Of a stretch of 64,000 nucleotides of DNA, positions 16,645 to 25,278 are shown in pieces. The stretch's first letter is position 1, and every line of letters starts with the position of its first letter. The DNA is from Sphingobacteriaceae bacterium DW12 (lineage in GTDB: Bacteria > Bacteroidota > Bacteroidia > Sphingobacteriales > Sphingobacteriaceae), in NCBI GenBank assembly GCA_000783305.1, contig JROE01000008.1, positions 62,001 through 126,000 on the forward strand, given 5' to 3'. A program made the translations under genes and the position numbers. The notes under the pieces were generated by a model. The model was not told the origin of the DNA. It searched no databases and saw only the letters and a list, made by a program, of their open reading frames with translations.

Positions 16645-17856
16645 ATGGAAAATATAGAAAAAGCCTTTGAACAAGGTAAGGGGATATTCAGATTGGCGCC
16701 GAACTGGGTGCCAAGATCATTTTGTGTTCCGGGGAGGCGGATTAAACTTCACCCAGACGATTATTATATACTAGGTGGCGAACGTGGTGGGATTGATGAG
16801 CGTTGGTTGTCTTCGACAACGCCTGCTAAGAATGGTCCGTTAACAGGAGAGTTCGAAGGGCTCAGTTTTGTGGTCTTTGAAGATGCTGGCGAAATGAAGC
16901 AGATATTGCTTTCAGATTGTGTTGATTACCTCAAAGAAAAACTTGTTGGAGAACGTATTTGGTCAACCTATCGATGTTGGCCCATGTATTCTAAATTCTT
17001 TGATAACATGGGACCCTTACCGCACCATATTCATCATAATGACGAGAAAGCAGCTCTAATCGATCAAAGTGGAAAACCTGAAGCCTATTATTTTCCACCA
17101 CAACTTAATAATCATGGAGGAGATTTTCCCTATACTTTTATGGGGATTGCTCCGGGTACCAAAAAGGAACATATTAAAGAATGCTTGCAGAATTTTACAA
17201 AAGGGGATAATAAAATTACTAATTATTCACAAGCCTATCGATTGGAGCCAGGAACAGGATGGGACGTGCCTCCGGGATTATTACATGCACCAGGAAGTAT
17301 GTGCACTTATGAGCCTCAGAAAGCTTCTGATGTATTTGCTATGTACCAATCACTGGTCAATGAGGCGATTATTCCAGAAGAACTACTATGGAAAGGCGTT
17401 CCAGAAGACAAGCATGGTGACTATGATGCTTTGATGGATATCATTGATTGGGATCTTAATGTAGATCCAAATATGATGCAGAATAGGTTTATGCTTCCGA
17501 TATCTGTGCTGCCCGAATTGGAGATGGAAGCCGCTGGATATAGTGAGAAATGGATTTGTTACAAGTCTACCGCATTTAGTGCAAAAGAGCTAACTGTATT
17601 TCCAGGGCAAACGGTCACGATTAGAGATGCCGCTGCTTATGGTCTAATTATGATGCAGGGGTGCGGAAAATTGAATGATTGGATTTTGGAGACACCGGCA
17701 TTAATCCGGTACGGGCAGTTGACCTACGATGAATATTTCGTCTCTGAATCTGCTGCTATAGAGGGAGTAACGATTAAAAATAACTCCCTTACAGATCCTA
17801 TCGTGATGCTGAAGCATTTCGGGCCTGATAATCCAGATTTGGAAATAAAAGAGTAG
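16645..17856 (+). CDS. cupin protein related to class I mannose-6-phosphate isomerase
   Basis: A 403-residue double-cupin-like protein. A metal-binding stretch LPHHIHHNDEKA lies near residue 127, and a second conserved segment VPPGLLHAPG lies near 209, as in phosphomannose-isomerase-type cupins. There is no signal peptide. It starts 20 bp after the DUF4432 gene and is followed by a 112-bp gap before the TIM-barrel gene. In this operon it is likely to isomerise or bind a sugar or keto-sugar intermediate. It differs from ordinary ManA in overall sequence, so no gene symbol is given. Confidence 0.75.
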   Translation: MENIEKAFEQGKGIFRLAPNWVPRSFCVPGRRIKLHPDDYYILGGERGGIDERWLSSTTPAKNGPLTGEFEGLSFVVFEDAGEMKQILLSDCVDYLKEKLVGERIWSTYRCWPMYSKFFDNMGPLPHHIHHNDEKAALIDQSGKPEAYYFPPQLNNHGGDFPYTFMGIAPGTKKEHIKECLQNFTKGDNKITNYSQAYRLEPGTGWDVPPGLLHAPGSMCTYEPQKASDVFAMYQSLVNEAIIPEELLWKGVPEDKHGDYDALMDIIDWDLNVDPNMMQNRFMLPISVLPELEMEAAGYSEKWICYKSTAFSAKELTVFPGQTVTIRDAAAYGLIMMQGCGKLNDWILETPALIRYGQLTYDEYFVSESAAIEGVTIKNNSLTDPIVMLKHFGPDNPDLEIKE

Positions 17857-17968
17857 TATTTTTCATCTGTATATAATTTGTTTTTTAAAGGTGATGAAGC
17901 TATCAGATCTATTCATTCCCTTGTGTGGTTTGAATAAATCACGATGGTTTCATAATAAAGGTTAGAAT

Positions 17969-19006
17969 ATGAACAAGAACAATTTTCCAAAATTACACAA
18001 TGCCACATGGCCGGGTATTGTTGGTAAAGGAGAGCATGAGCCAATAATTTCGTTAGATGAGCTTCTGGCAAAGACAGCCGAAGCTACCTTTAATGGCGCC
18101 AAGTTTGATGGAGTCGACATTGGTCTCTTTGACGCTCATATAAAGCTAGATCCTGCGGACGATAACGTTAGTACGTTAGTGGATAAAGTGGGGGGATACG
18201 GTCTAGAAATAGGCACTCTCGTAGCACCAATTTGGCCTCCCGATGGTGGGTCAGCAATGGGCACGCAAGAAGATAGGGATCGCTTTGTTAGTGTTGTAAA
18301 AAAAGCTTGTCAATTTGGTTATAAGTTGAGAAAACAAGGTATCCGAACTAATAATGTTATTCGTATAGATTCTGCAACCAGTGTGGAGGAGTGGTCTAAG
18401 AACCCATTAGAACATACAAAAATGATTGCGGAAACTTTTAGACGAGCATGTGATGTGGCCGCTGACTACGGCGAGCGACTTGCTGCCGAAGGGGAAATCT
18501 GCTGGGGGGGTATGCAAAGCTGGAAGAGCATGCTGGAAACGCTAGAAATGGTCGATCGTGATAATATGGGATTTCAAGCCGATATGTCCCATACCTTTTT
18601 ATATTTATTAGGCTACAATTCTCCGCAAGATCGAATTCTCAAAGATGACTTTGAATGGAAAGATCGGGAAGAGTTGGAGCGAGGACTTCAGTTTTTGACA
18701 AAGCAGCTTCGGCCATGGACTATCGATTTTCATGTGGCGCAGAATGATGGTACGGTGTTTGGCTCCGGTTCACATGATAAAACAGGTCGACATTGTCTAC
18801 CGACAGATCCTAATGGTAAGTTAGATATCGTGAAAGATGCGGGGTACTGGTTAAGAGATGAAAATGGAAAACCAACCCAAGCCTTTAATCATATCTGTTG
18901 GGATGGATGCATGTTTCCCAACGAGGTAATGCATAGGCAAGAGACTTGGAATTCTATTTTAGAAACGTTGATAAAGGTGCGTGAAGCACATGGTTGGTCA
19001 GTGTAA
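17969..19006 (+). CDS. xylose isomerase-like TIM-barrel sugar isomerase/epimerase
   Basis: A 345-residue cytoplasmic protein of the AP endonuclease 2/xylose isomerase-like TIM-barrel family. Probable metal ligands fall in AAEGEICWGG (Glu near 176), GFQADMSHTF (Asp near 207), IDFHVAQNDGT (His near 254) and a later acidic site. Such enzymes isomerise or epimerise sugars and keto-sugars, and recur in 3-keto-glycoside pathways next to Gfo/Idh oxidoreductases and DUF1080 hydrolases. The following Gfo/Idh gene begins 18 bp downstream. The insert GSGSHDKTGRHC after the His motif may define a subfamily. Confidence 0.85.
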   Translation: MNKNNFPKLHNATWPGIVGKGEHEPIISLDELLAKTAEATFNGAKFDGVDIGLFDAHIKLDPADDNVSTLVDKVGGYGLEIGTLVAPIWPPDGGSAMGTQEDRDRFVSVVKKACQFGYKLRKQGIRTNNVIRIDSATSVEEWSKNPLEHTKMIAETFRRACDVAADYGERLAAEGEICWGGMQSWKSMLETLEMVDRDNMGFQADMSHTFLYLLGYNSPQDRILKDDFEWKDREELERGLQFLTKQLRPWTIDFHVAQNDGTVFGSGSHDKTGRHCLPTDPNGKLDIVKDAGYWLRDENGKPTQAFNHICWDGCMFPNEVMHRQETWNSILETLIKVREAHGWSV

Positions 19007-19024
19007 AATTTGATAAAATCCCTT

Positions 19025-20182
19025 ATGAAGAAAAAAGAATTAAGAATAGGAATGATAGGTTGTGGATTCATGGGACGAACCCATTCCAATGGTTATAAGA
19101 GAGTCGGTGATTTTTTTCCAGATTTGGAATATCTACCCGTATTGAAGGCAGTTTGTTCACGTAGTGAGGATAAGGTGAAGACCTTCGCTGAACAATGGGG
19201 GTATGAATCCTATGAGACAGATTGGCGAAAGTTGATTAATAGGGATGATATTGATGCTGTGGATATTTGCACACCTAACAATATGCACATGGAGATTGCC
19301 GTAGCAGCTGCAGCAGCAGGTAAGATGGTCTTATGTGAGAAACCTTTGTCAAGAACACTGGAAGAAGGAAAGAAAATGGTGCTAGCCGTGGAAACCAATA
19401 AGGTTAAAAATACGGTATGGTACAATTACCGCAGACTACCCGCAGTAACGCTTGCCAAGCAAATAGTCGATAGCGGTAAGTTGGGGAAGATTTTTCATTA
19501 TCGGACAAACTTCCTGCAGGACTGGACAATCAATGAAAATTTGCCACAGGGTGGTCGTGCATTTTGGCGGATGGATGCTGAAGCTGCTGGGTCGGGTGTT
19601 ACAGGTGATTTACTTGCGCATTGTATAGATTTGGCAATGTGGCTAAATGGCGGAATTAAAGATGTCTCTTCGGTGACAGAAATTTTTGTCAAACAACGGT
19701 TGCATGAAGAAACAGGTAAAATGGAAGAGGTGAAAATTGATGATGCTTGTATTTTTCATTGTCATTTTGACAACGGTTCGTTAGGCCTTTTTGAGTCTAC
19801 TCGTTATGCAAGGGGGCACAAGGCGCTTTTTACGTTGGAAATCAATGGAGAGAAGGGCTCATTGCGGTGGGATCTTCATGATTTGAATCGACTAGAATAC
19901 TTTGACAATGCCGATGAGTCCATGGTTAGAGGATGGCGTTCTATCCATGTGACTGATGGAGATCAACCCTACATGAACAAGTGGTGGGTCCCGGGACTAT
20001 CGATTGGTTATGAACATTCTTTTGTCCATCAAGTTGCCGATTTCTTGAAAAGTATGCAAACTGACGAAGTCTGCCACCCAACTTTTCGAGATGCATATGA
20101 AACACAGAAAGTATGTGAAGCGGTACTCCTATCTGCAAAGAATAGGCGATGGGAAGACACCAATGTAGATTGGAACAATTAA
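19025..20182 (+). CDS. Gfo/Idh/MocA family NAD(P)-dependent oxidoreductase
   Basis: A 385-residue cytoplasmic oxidoreductase; ATG 19025 is used. The N-terminal Rossmann motif is [13 protein letters not shown] (Gly12, Gly14, Gly17), the CEKPLSR motif carries the conserved Lys106, and [14 protein letters not shown] supplies the His/Asp catalytic helix near 200. These are hallmarks of sugar oxidoreductases that oxidise a ring hydroxyl, often at C3, using bound NAD. Its neighbours are a TIM-barrel isomerase and a DUF1080 lipoprotein, which fits making or reducing 3-keto sugars. The exact substrate is unknown. Confidence 0.88.
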   Translation: MKKKELRIGMIGCGFMGRTHSNGYKRVGDFFPDLEYLPVLKAVCSRSEDKVKTFAEQWGYESYETDWRKLINRDDIDAVDICTPNNMHMEIAVAAAAAGKMVLCEKPLSRTLEEGKKMVLAVETNKVKNTVWYNYRRLPAVTLAKQIVDSGKLGKIFHYRTNFLQDWTINENLPQGGRAFWRMDAEAAGSGVTGDLLAHCIDLAMWLNGGIKDVSSVTEIFVKQRLHEETGKMEEVKIDDACIFHCHFDNGSLGLFESTRYARGHKALFTLEINGEKGSLRWDLHDLNRLEYFDNADESMVRGWRSIHVTDGDQPYMNKWWVPGLSIGYEHSFVHQVADFLKSMQTDEVCHPTFRDAYETQKVCEAVLLSAKNRRWEDTNVDWNN

Positions 20183-20208
20183 TTAAACAATAAACTTAAT
20201 CTAAGAAT

Positions 20209-21009
20209 ATGAATAAGATTGTGAAATATAGCTGTTTGAGCGTTTTTACCTCTTTTGTAATCCTCGCTTGCAACGGTCGTGCAGCCAATCAGACAGATGA
20301 GCAGGTTAATTCTAATGAAACTACCTTACCCACAGAGGAAGGGTTTGTAGCCATGTTTGCATCCAATAGTTTGGAAGGGTGGGAAGGTGATACTAGTATC
20401 TGGAGAATGGAGGATGGGGTGTTAGTAGGAGAAATCAAGGCGAATGCTGAACCATTAAAAAACAATACTTTTTTGATTTGGAAAGACGCTGAGCCAGCCG
20501 ATTTTATATTAAGGACCCAATTTCGAATTTCCGACCAGGGAAACAGTGGTATCAATTATCGAAGTGAGCGGTTTGCCGAAGTGCCTTATGCTCTTAAAGG
20601 ATATCAGGCTGATATTGATGGTCAACATAATTATACTGGCCAAAACTATGAGGAACGTAACCGGACGACTCTGGCCTATCGTGGACAGCGAACAGAAATT
20701 CCTAACCCGTCAAGCGTAAAAGGCGAATCTATAGGAAATGCTTGGAGTAGCCTCGTCGTGCGAGATACAGTCGCTACTCCGGAGGAGCTGAAGGAGCTGA
20801 CTAAACCTGGAGATTGGAACGAAATTATGATTGTAGCAGAGGGCAACAAGCTGTCTCATTATATCAATGGAAAACTAATTTCAGAAGTATTGGATGATGA
20901 TGCCGTAAATCGAAAAGAAAAGGGATATATTGGTGTACAGGTACATGTCGGGCCTCCAATGAAAATTGAATATAAGGATATGCAGATTAAGACGATTAAC
21001 GAAAAATAA
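20209..21009 (+). CDS. DUF1080 lipoprotein (3-keto-disaccharide hydrolase-like)
   Basis: A 266-residue lipoprotein with the lipobox VILAC (Cys21). The mature part is a concanavalin-like beta-sandwich of the DUF1080 family: AMFASNSLEGWEGD, WRMEDGVLVGE, then DFILRTQFRISDQGNSGINY and a final GYIGVQVHVGPPMKIEYKD. The family has been renamed 3-keto-disaccharide hydrolase after members shown to cleave 3-keto glycosides. It probably acts in the periplasm or at the outer membrane on products oxidised by the partner enzymes. It is the last clear gene of the operon, with a terminator at 21195. Confidence 0.88.
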   Translation: MNKIVKYSCLSVFTSFVILACNGRAANQTDEQVNSNETTLPTEEGFVAMFASNSLEGWEGDTSIWRMEDGVLVGEIKANAEPLKNNTFLIWKDAEPADFILRTQFRISDQGNSGINYRSERFAEVPYALKGYQADIDGQHNYTGQNYEERNRTTLAYRGQRTEIPNPSSVKGESIGNAWSSLVVRDTVATPEELKELTKPGDWNEIMIVAEGNKLSHYINGKLISEVLDDDAVNRKEKGYIGVQVHVGPPMKIEYKDMQIKTINEK

Positions 21010-21028
21010 TAAAACAAGGAATGGGGTA

Positions 21029-21175
21029 ATGGATAAAGACAGCAGGAGTGGAAAACTAGATGTATTTGCCAAATCTCAAAACAGATGTATTTTCGAACAA
21101 TCAAACAAATTTTGTCAAATGCAATATTCGTTGATAAAGAGTAAGAGATATCGGATTAGAGCCCATGTGGCGTAA
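21029..21175 (+). CDS. small hypothetical protein (doubtful)
   Basis: A 48-codon frame from ATG 21029 to TAA 21173-21175, beginning MDKDSRSGKLDVFAKSQNR and ending RAHVA. An AAGGAATGGGG stretch directly upstream could serve as a ribosome binding site, and the frame lies between the DUF1080 gene and the operon terminator. The composition is polar and basic, with two Cys and no membrane segment. I recognise no family; it may be chance. Confidence 0.2.
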   Translation: MDKDSRSGKLDVFAKSQNRCIFEQSNKFCQMQYSLIKSKRYRIRAHVA

Positions 21176-21194
21176 TATGTGGTTAGTTTAGTTG

Positions 21195-21226
21195 AATGCT
21201 GTATATCTTTTATACAGCATTTTTTT
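21195..21226 (+). terminator. rho-independent terminator of the 3-keto-sugar operon
   Basis: Bases 21195-21205 pair perfectly with 21211-21221 (11-bp stem, 5-nt loop), and the right arm merges into a T run ending at 21226. It is the clearest intrinsic terminator in the first half of the window. Confidence 0.85.
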
Positions 21227-21418
21227 AAGGATACGGCAGACAATCTGCCAAAAAGGAAGATGTTTTTAGTACCCTATTGGGTAGTACTTTTTATGGAGTT
21301 ATTTATAAATGGGTTGTTTTCTATCATTTGTAAGCTTGTTTTCCTCTCTTGGTAAGAGGATTGGTCCCATAATATGGCTTGTTCATCCCACAAAGTAGCT
21401 CGCCTTCTTATATTTAGA

Positions 21419-21426
21419 TACTTTTG
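21419..21426 (+). promoter_or_regulatory. -7-like element before the TlpA-like gene
   Basis: TACTTTTG fits TAnnTTTG. No good -33 TTTG sits at the expected distance, so support is limited to this box and its position 24 bp before the start codon. Confidence 0.3.
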
Positions 21427-21449
21427 AGCTTAAACTTTTAAGATTGAAT

Positions 21450-22607
21450 ATGAGAAAAAAGACTTTATTAGCTAGCTTATGCAGTATATCACTAATGGCC
21501 TCATTTGCACAAACTAAGGGGGAAATCAAAGCAACCCTTACTGGACTTGACAACGACACGATATACATTTATCATTATCCCTTGTCGGATATAAATGATA
21601 TCAAGAAAGATACTTTAGTAGCTCATAACAATACCTTTATTTATAGGATACCCGAGGAGCCTACTGCCTTTGCTATAATTCCGCACAATGCCGTACATCG
21701 AAGGAACACCGGTGGCATTTATATTGCCCAAACTAAGTTGATTGAGCTTTTTACTCAACCAAATGAACATATAACGATAGAAGGTGCCTTAGAAAAGTAT
21801 TATCTGAATTATAGTCTCACTGGAAATGATGTCAGTGCCGAATTATCTCAATTTCGACAATGCTATAAATCTGCCGCGATAGAAACCGTCAAATTAGAGT
21901 TGAAAATGGATTCGCTTAGAGGCGCTGGTGAAAGGCAGGAAAGCATCAATCAATTATTCAAAATCCGAAATCAATACTTCGATACGATTTCCCAAGTTAA
22001 AATTCAATATATAAATATGAATCTTGACACGGAGCTGTCCGCATATTTTATCACGCGATTTCCACTAGAGACTTTCGCTTACTACCATTCCAAGCTATCT
22101 AAAAATGTTAGAGAGGGAATGTTCGGTGCGGTACTTGAACATTTTTATCAAAATTATCAAAATTACCTAGCGACCAATTTAGCCCAAAATGAGCTTCTAT
22201 CTGGTAAAGAGGCACCGAGCTTTAGTCTTAAGGATAATGAGGGGCGTTTGGTTTCACTAAACGACTTTAAAGGGAAATTAATTGTACTGGATTTTTGGGG
22301 TACTTGGTGTGGACCTTGTATGCAAGAATTACCTAAATTAAAGTCTTTTTATCAAGATAATAGCACAAAAGTAGAATTGGTAAGTATTGCTTGTCTCGAT
22401 AAGTCGAAAGACTGGCAAGCCGTTATTCGTAGCCAAGGACTTGATTGGGTACAACTGGTAAATGACGGAGAATACGACGTTTCAATACTATATGGCGTAC
22501 AGTCTTTTCCAACAAAAATAATTATAGACAAAGACTTGAGAATTGTCCAACGATTTGTTGGGCTCAGTGAGGATTTTTTTACGGTTATGAAAGATATGTT
22601 GAAGTGA
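21450..22607 (+). CDS. TlpA-like thioredoxin family protein with DUF4369 N-terminal domain
   Basis: A 385-residue exported protein; ATG 21450 is used. The leader (RKKTLLASLCSISLMASFAQ) is a clear signal peptide. Residues about 22-130 match the DUF4369 beta-sandwich common in Bacteroidota TlpA homologues, and the middle is helical. The C-terminal thioredoxin domain (from about 252) has GKEAPSFSLKDNEG and the active site WGTWCGPC (Cys287, Cys290), with a cis-Pro region SFPTKIII. It probably acts as a periplasmic thiol-disulfide reductase. It is transcribed alone from a probable local promoter. Confidence 0.9.
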   Translation: MRKKTLLASLCSISLMASFAQTKGEIKATLTGLDNDTIYIYHYPLSDINDIKKDTLVAHNNTFIYRIPEEPTAFAIIPHNAVHRRNTGGIYIAQTKLIELFTQPNEHITIEGALEKYYLNYSLTGNDVSAELSQFRQCYKSAAIETVKLELKMDSLRGAGERQESINQLFKIRNQYFDTISQVKIQYINMNLDTELSAYFITRFPLETFAYYHSKLSKNVREGMFGAVLEHFYQNYQNYLATNLAQNELLSGKEAPSFSLKDNEGRLVSLNDFKGKLIVLDFWGTWCGPCMQELPKLKSFYQDNSTKVELVSIACLDKSKDWQAVIRSQGLDWVQLVNDGEYDVSILYGVQSFPTKIIIDKDLRIVQRFVGLSEDFFTVMKDMLK

Positions 22608-22933
22608 AAAAAGCATATAATTGGCTGGTTTCTTTCGGTTGTTGCTATCAATAGCAGTATTGCTTTATATATGACCTAGCATCACTGATTAATCCATTAC
22701 TGTCATGAAGTGCTATGAGTAAAGAGATTTTTATTGTTGATTAGCATCGGCTGGTGACATATTGCCCTGAAGTATAGCCAAATGATACTGAAAGGTCTGG
22801 CTCTCTCAAAATTGAACTCAAATTGGAGTGTTAGTTCATAAAAGCAATTGTATGATTGGAGTTTGGGTTAAATTCCATTGATTTAAAGTAATTGTGCTTG
22901 AAGTTCGTCTACTCCATTTTAAACGCATTGTTT
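22608..22933. other. intergenic region, 326 bp
   Basis: AT-rich gap between the TlpA-like gene and the metallophosphoesterase. Only a 5-bp GCTAT/ATAGC stem near 22643-22657 was noted. No terminator, RNA gene or convincing coding frame is visible. Confidence 0.5.
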
Positions 22934-24154
22934 ATGGCAAAGAGACTCATTTTAATTTTATTTCTTTTCTTAATTGCAGATATTTACTTCTATCAGGCAA
23001 TCATTACGATGGGGGCACAACCGATTGTCCGTACTGCTTATTGGTCTATAGACATTATACTATTATTAGGTATCGTATCTATTTTATTTATGCGTAGTTT
23101 GGGAAGTATCATTCAGCGTTTGATTGCCACTTTGATTACCTCTATATTAATCATATTCATACCAAAAATATTTTCGTTCCCAATTCTATTTGCTGAAGAT
23201 ATCGTTCGTTTGATTCGAGGTTTTCCTGACCGAAGCTTGTATGTTAGTGAGGCCACCCTTGTCGTTGCTTGTGTGATTCTTTTAGTTATTGTTTTTGGGC
23301 TAACACGAGGTAAACATTTTTACAGAGTACGCAGAGAAACTCTTTATTTTCCCGATCTACCAAAAGCTTTCGATGGTTTTACGATTACGCAATTGTCAGA
23401 TATACATTCCGGAAGTTTGAGCGATCAGAAAGGTGTTCAACGGGGGATTGATCTGGCCAATGCCCAGGATAGTGATTTATTATTGTTTACTGGAGATTTG
23501 GTTAATAACATGGCTTCAGAGATGGATCCATGGATACCACATTTCACCAAACTCAAAGCGGCATATGGCAAATATTCTGTGTTGGGTAATCATGACTATG
23601 GTGATTATATTCGTTGGAAAAGTCCAGTAGATAAAGCTGCCAACTTGGGACGGTTAAAGGAAATTCATGCTGAAACAGGATTCAAATTATTGCTAAACGA
23701 AGCTGTGATTTTGCATAAGCAAGGTCAGCGTATTGCACTGATAGGGGTGGAGAATTGGGGTAAGGGTGGTTTTCATCAATATGGTGATTTGAAACGAGCA
23801 ACGGCCCAAGTACCCGGTGATTCATTTAAAATACTCATGTCACATGATCCATCACATTGGGACGAAGTGACTGTCGACTATCACCAACACGTGCATCTTA
23901 CTTTAGCGGGGCATACTCACGGTATGCAGTTTGGTATCGAGTTATTTGGCTTTAAATGGAGTCCTATCCAATACTTTTATAAGCAATGGGCCGGTCTCTA
24001 TCAACGAAATGGTAAATATCTATATGTTAATAGGGGATTTGGTTATCATGGGCTGAGAGGCAGAGTGGGGGTTTGGCCAGAAGTGACTGTGCTTACCTTA
24101 AAGCGGGCTAATGATCATCTCGTTGATAGACTTGTGAAGGGTGTTTCAGCATAA
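22934..24154 (+). CDS. membrane-anchored metallophosphoesterase (YkuE-like)
   Basis: A 406-residue protein starting at ATG 22934; an earlier in-frame ATG at 22892 would only add a poor leader. Four hydrophobic segments occupy roughly residues 4-25, 36-56, 60-80 and 108-130. The calcineurin-like domain follows with TQLSDIHSGSL (about 156), LLLFTGDLVNN, YSVLGNHDYGDY, ILMSHDPSHW and LAGHTHGMQFG, providing a full set of dinuclear metal ligands. This arrangement matches the DUF/YkuE-type phosphoesterases of Bacteroidota. The substrate is unknown; the catalytic domain probably lies outside the cytoplasm. It converges with the AraC gene. Confidence 0.88.
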   Translation: MAKRLILILFLFLIADIYFYQAIITMGAQPIVRTAYWSIDIILLLGIVSILFMRSLGSIIQRLIATLITSILIIFIPKIFSFPILFAEDIVRLIRGFPDRSLYVSEATLVVACVILLVIVFGLTRGKHFYRVRRETLYFPDLPKAFDGFTITQLSDIHSGSLSDQKGVQRGIDLANAQDSDLLLFTGDLVNNMASEMDPWIPHFTKLKAAYGKYSVLGNHDYGDYIRWKSPVDKAANLGRLKEIHAETGFKLLLNEAVILHKQGQRIALIGVENWGKGGFHQYGDLKRATAQVPGDSFKILMSHDPSHWDEVTVDYHQHVHLTLAGHTHGMQFGIELFGFKWSPIQYFYKQWAGLYQRNGKYLYVNRGFGYHGLRGRVGVWPEVTVLTLKRANDHLVDRLVKGVSA

Positions 24155-24263
24155 ATAATGGACTAATGACAAATTCTGTATAGGAGATCTTGTTCTTTTT
24201 TACTATTTCTGAACATATCTTACGTTGCTTTAAATCTTTGTGAATAACCACATCTATATTACC

Positions 24264-25130
24264 TCAATTTATATCATTAGATAAGTAACTCTTTTTGTAC
24301 TCATTAGGAGAACTATTTTTAAATCTTTTGAAATGACGGTAAAAATTGGAGGTATTGTCAAAACCACTCTCCTCTGCTATTGACTTGATAGGTTGGTCAG
24401 AATTGACCAATAATCTGCATGCGTAGCTTATCCTTATTTCTGTAAGAAAATCGAAGTAGGATTTTTTGGTGGAGGTCTTAAAGTATCTACAGAAAGAAGT
24501 AACGCTTAGATTACTGAGATCCGCAATGTCTTCAATGTATATCTTTTGCCTAAAATTGCTAAAGGTGAAATTCAATATTTTATTAAGCCGTTGTTCATCG
24601 GCTTTGTTGAGCTTGCCAGAATTGTACTGAGAAGATATGATTTCATATTCTGTCGATGAAGAAAGAAGGTCACAAATTTTTAGTAGAAAAATAATCTTAT
24701 CCAATCCGCTTGTATTTTTCATTTTGCGCATAAACTTTACAGCTTTTTGCTTGGTCTCCCCATAATAAAGTATCCCTTGATTAGCAAGTAAAAGAAACTT
24801 TTGAACTTTCTTGGCTTCGGGTAAAGATAAGAATGCCGTGCCAAGGCATTCAGGGTGGAAATGCATGACCAATGCTTCAACATAGTCATTGTTGTTGCTG
24901 GCATTACACTTCCATGTATGTGGAATGTTTGATCCGAGAAGTATCAACTCATCTCTTTCGAAGTTATTGATATTTTCTCCAATGAAACGTATGCCAGTGC
25001 CCTTTACCATGTAATGTAGTTCTATCTCTGGATGATAGTGCCAAGTTGTACCAAAACTAGGGACTATATCATGTCTGATACTAAATGTGTTATCTGCCGG
25101 TTTGGGGACTTGGTGGAATTTTGGTTTCAT
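24264..25130 (-). CDS. AraC family transcriptional regulator
   Basis: A 288-residue regulator. The N-terminal half is a cupin-like sensor (WHYHPEIELHYMVKGTG, FERDELILLGSNIPHTWK), and residues about 188-285 hold two helix-turn-helix motifs (IEDIADLSNLSVTSFCRYF, SIAEESGFDNTSNFYRHFK). It is divergent from the large isomerase/kinase/PUL locus, with 148 bp between start codons, and is the obvious candidate to activate it in response to a sugar. N-terminal sensors of this type usually bind a small sugar or metabolite. The ATG at 25130 is the only good start. Confidence 0.9.
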   Translation of the reverse strand: MKPKFHQVPKPADNTFSIRHDIVPSFGTTWHYHPEIELHYMVKGTGIRFIGENINNFERDELILLGSNIPHTWKCNASNNNDYVEALVMHFHPECLGTAFLSLPEAKKVQKFLLLANQGILYYGETKQKAVKFMRKMKNTSGLDKIIFLLKICDLLSSSTEYEIISSQYNSGKLNKADEQRLNKILNFTFSNFRQKIYIEDIADLSNLSVTSFCRYFKTSTKKSYFDFLTEIRISYACRLLVNSDQPIKSIAEESGFDNTSNFYRHFKRFKNSSPNEYKKSYLSNDIN

Positions 25131-25278
25131 AATGTGGTCATATGCTTGCCCCTAAAATAAGATTTTAGATGAAATTTACTGGGATTATGATAAAATGTTA
25201 GAAAACTATGATAATTTTTCAAAGTAACTGCTTGATAGATATGGAGATATTTGTATTGTATAACCAATGTAACATCTC

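Larger units (their letters stand above)
21010..21449. other. intergenic region, 440 bp
   Basis: Contains the doubtful 48-codon frame and the terminator listed above. Beyond these are a small perfect stem GGCAGA/TCTGCC near 21233, an imperfect stem (TACCC/GGGTA) near 21274-21290 followed by five Ts, and a -7-like TACTTTTG at 21419-21426 about 24 bp before ATG 21450. No other gene is visible. Confidence 0.55.

Noticed and set aside
20966..21028. Upstream extension of the small frame into the DUF1080 gene
   Set aside because: The extension is an alternative-frame reading of the DUF1080 C-terminal strand; only the part from 21029 could be independent.
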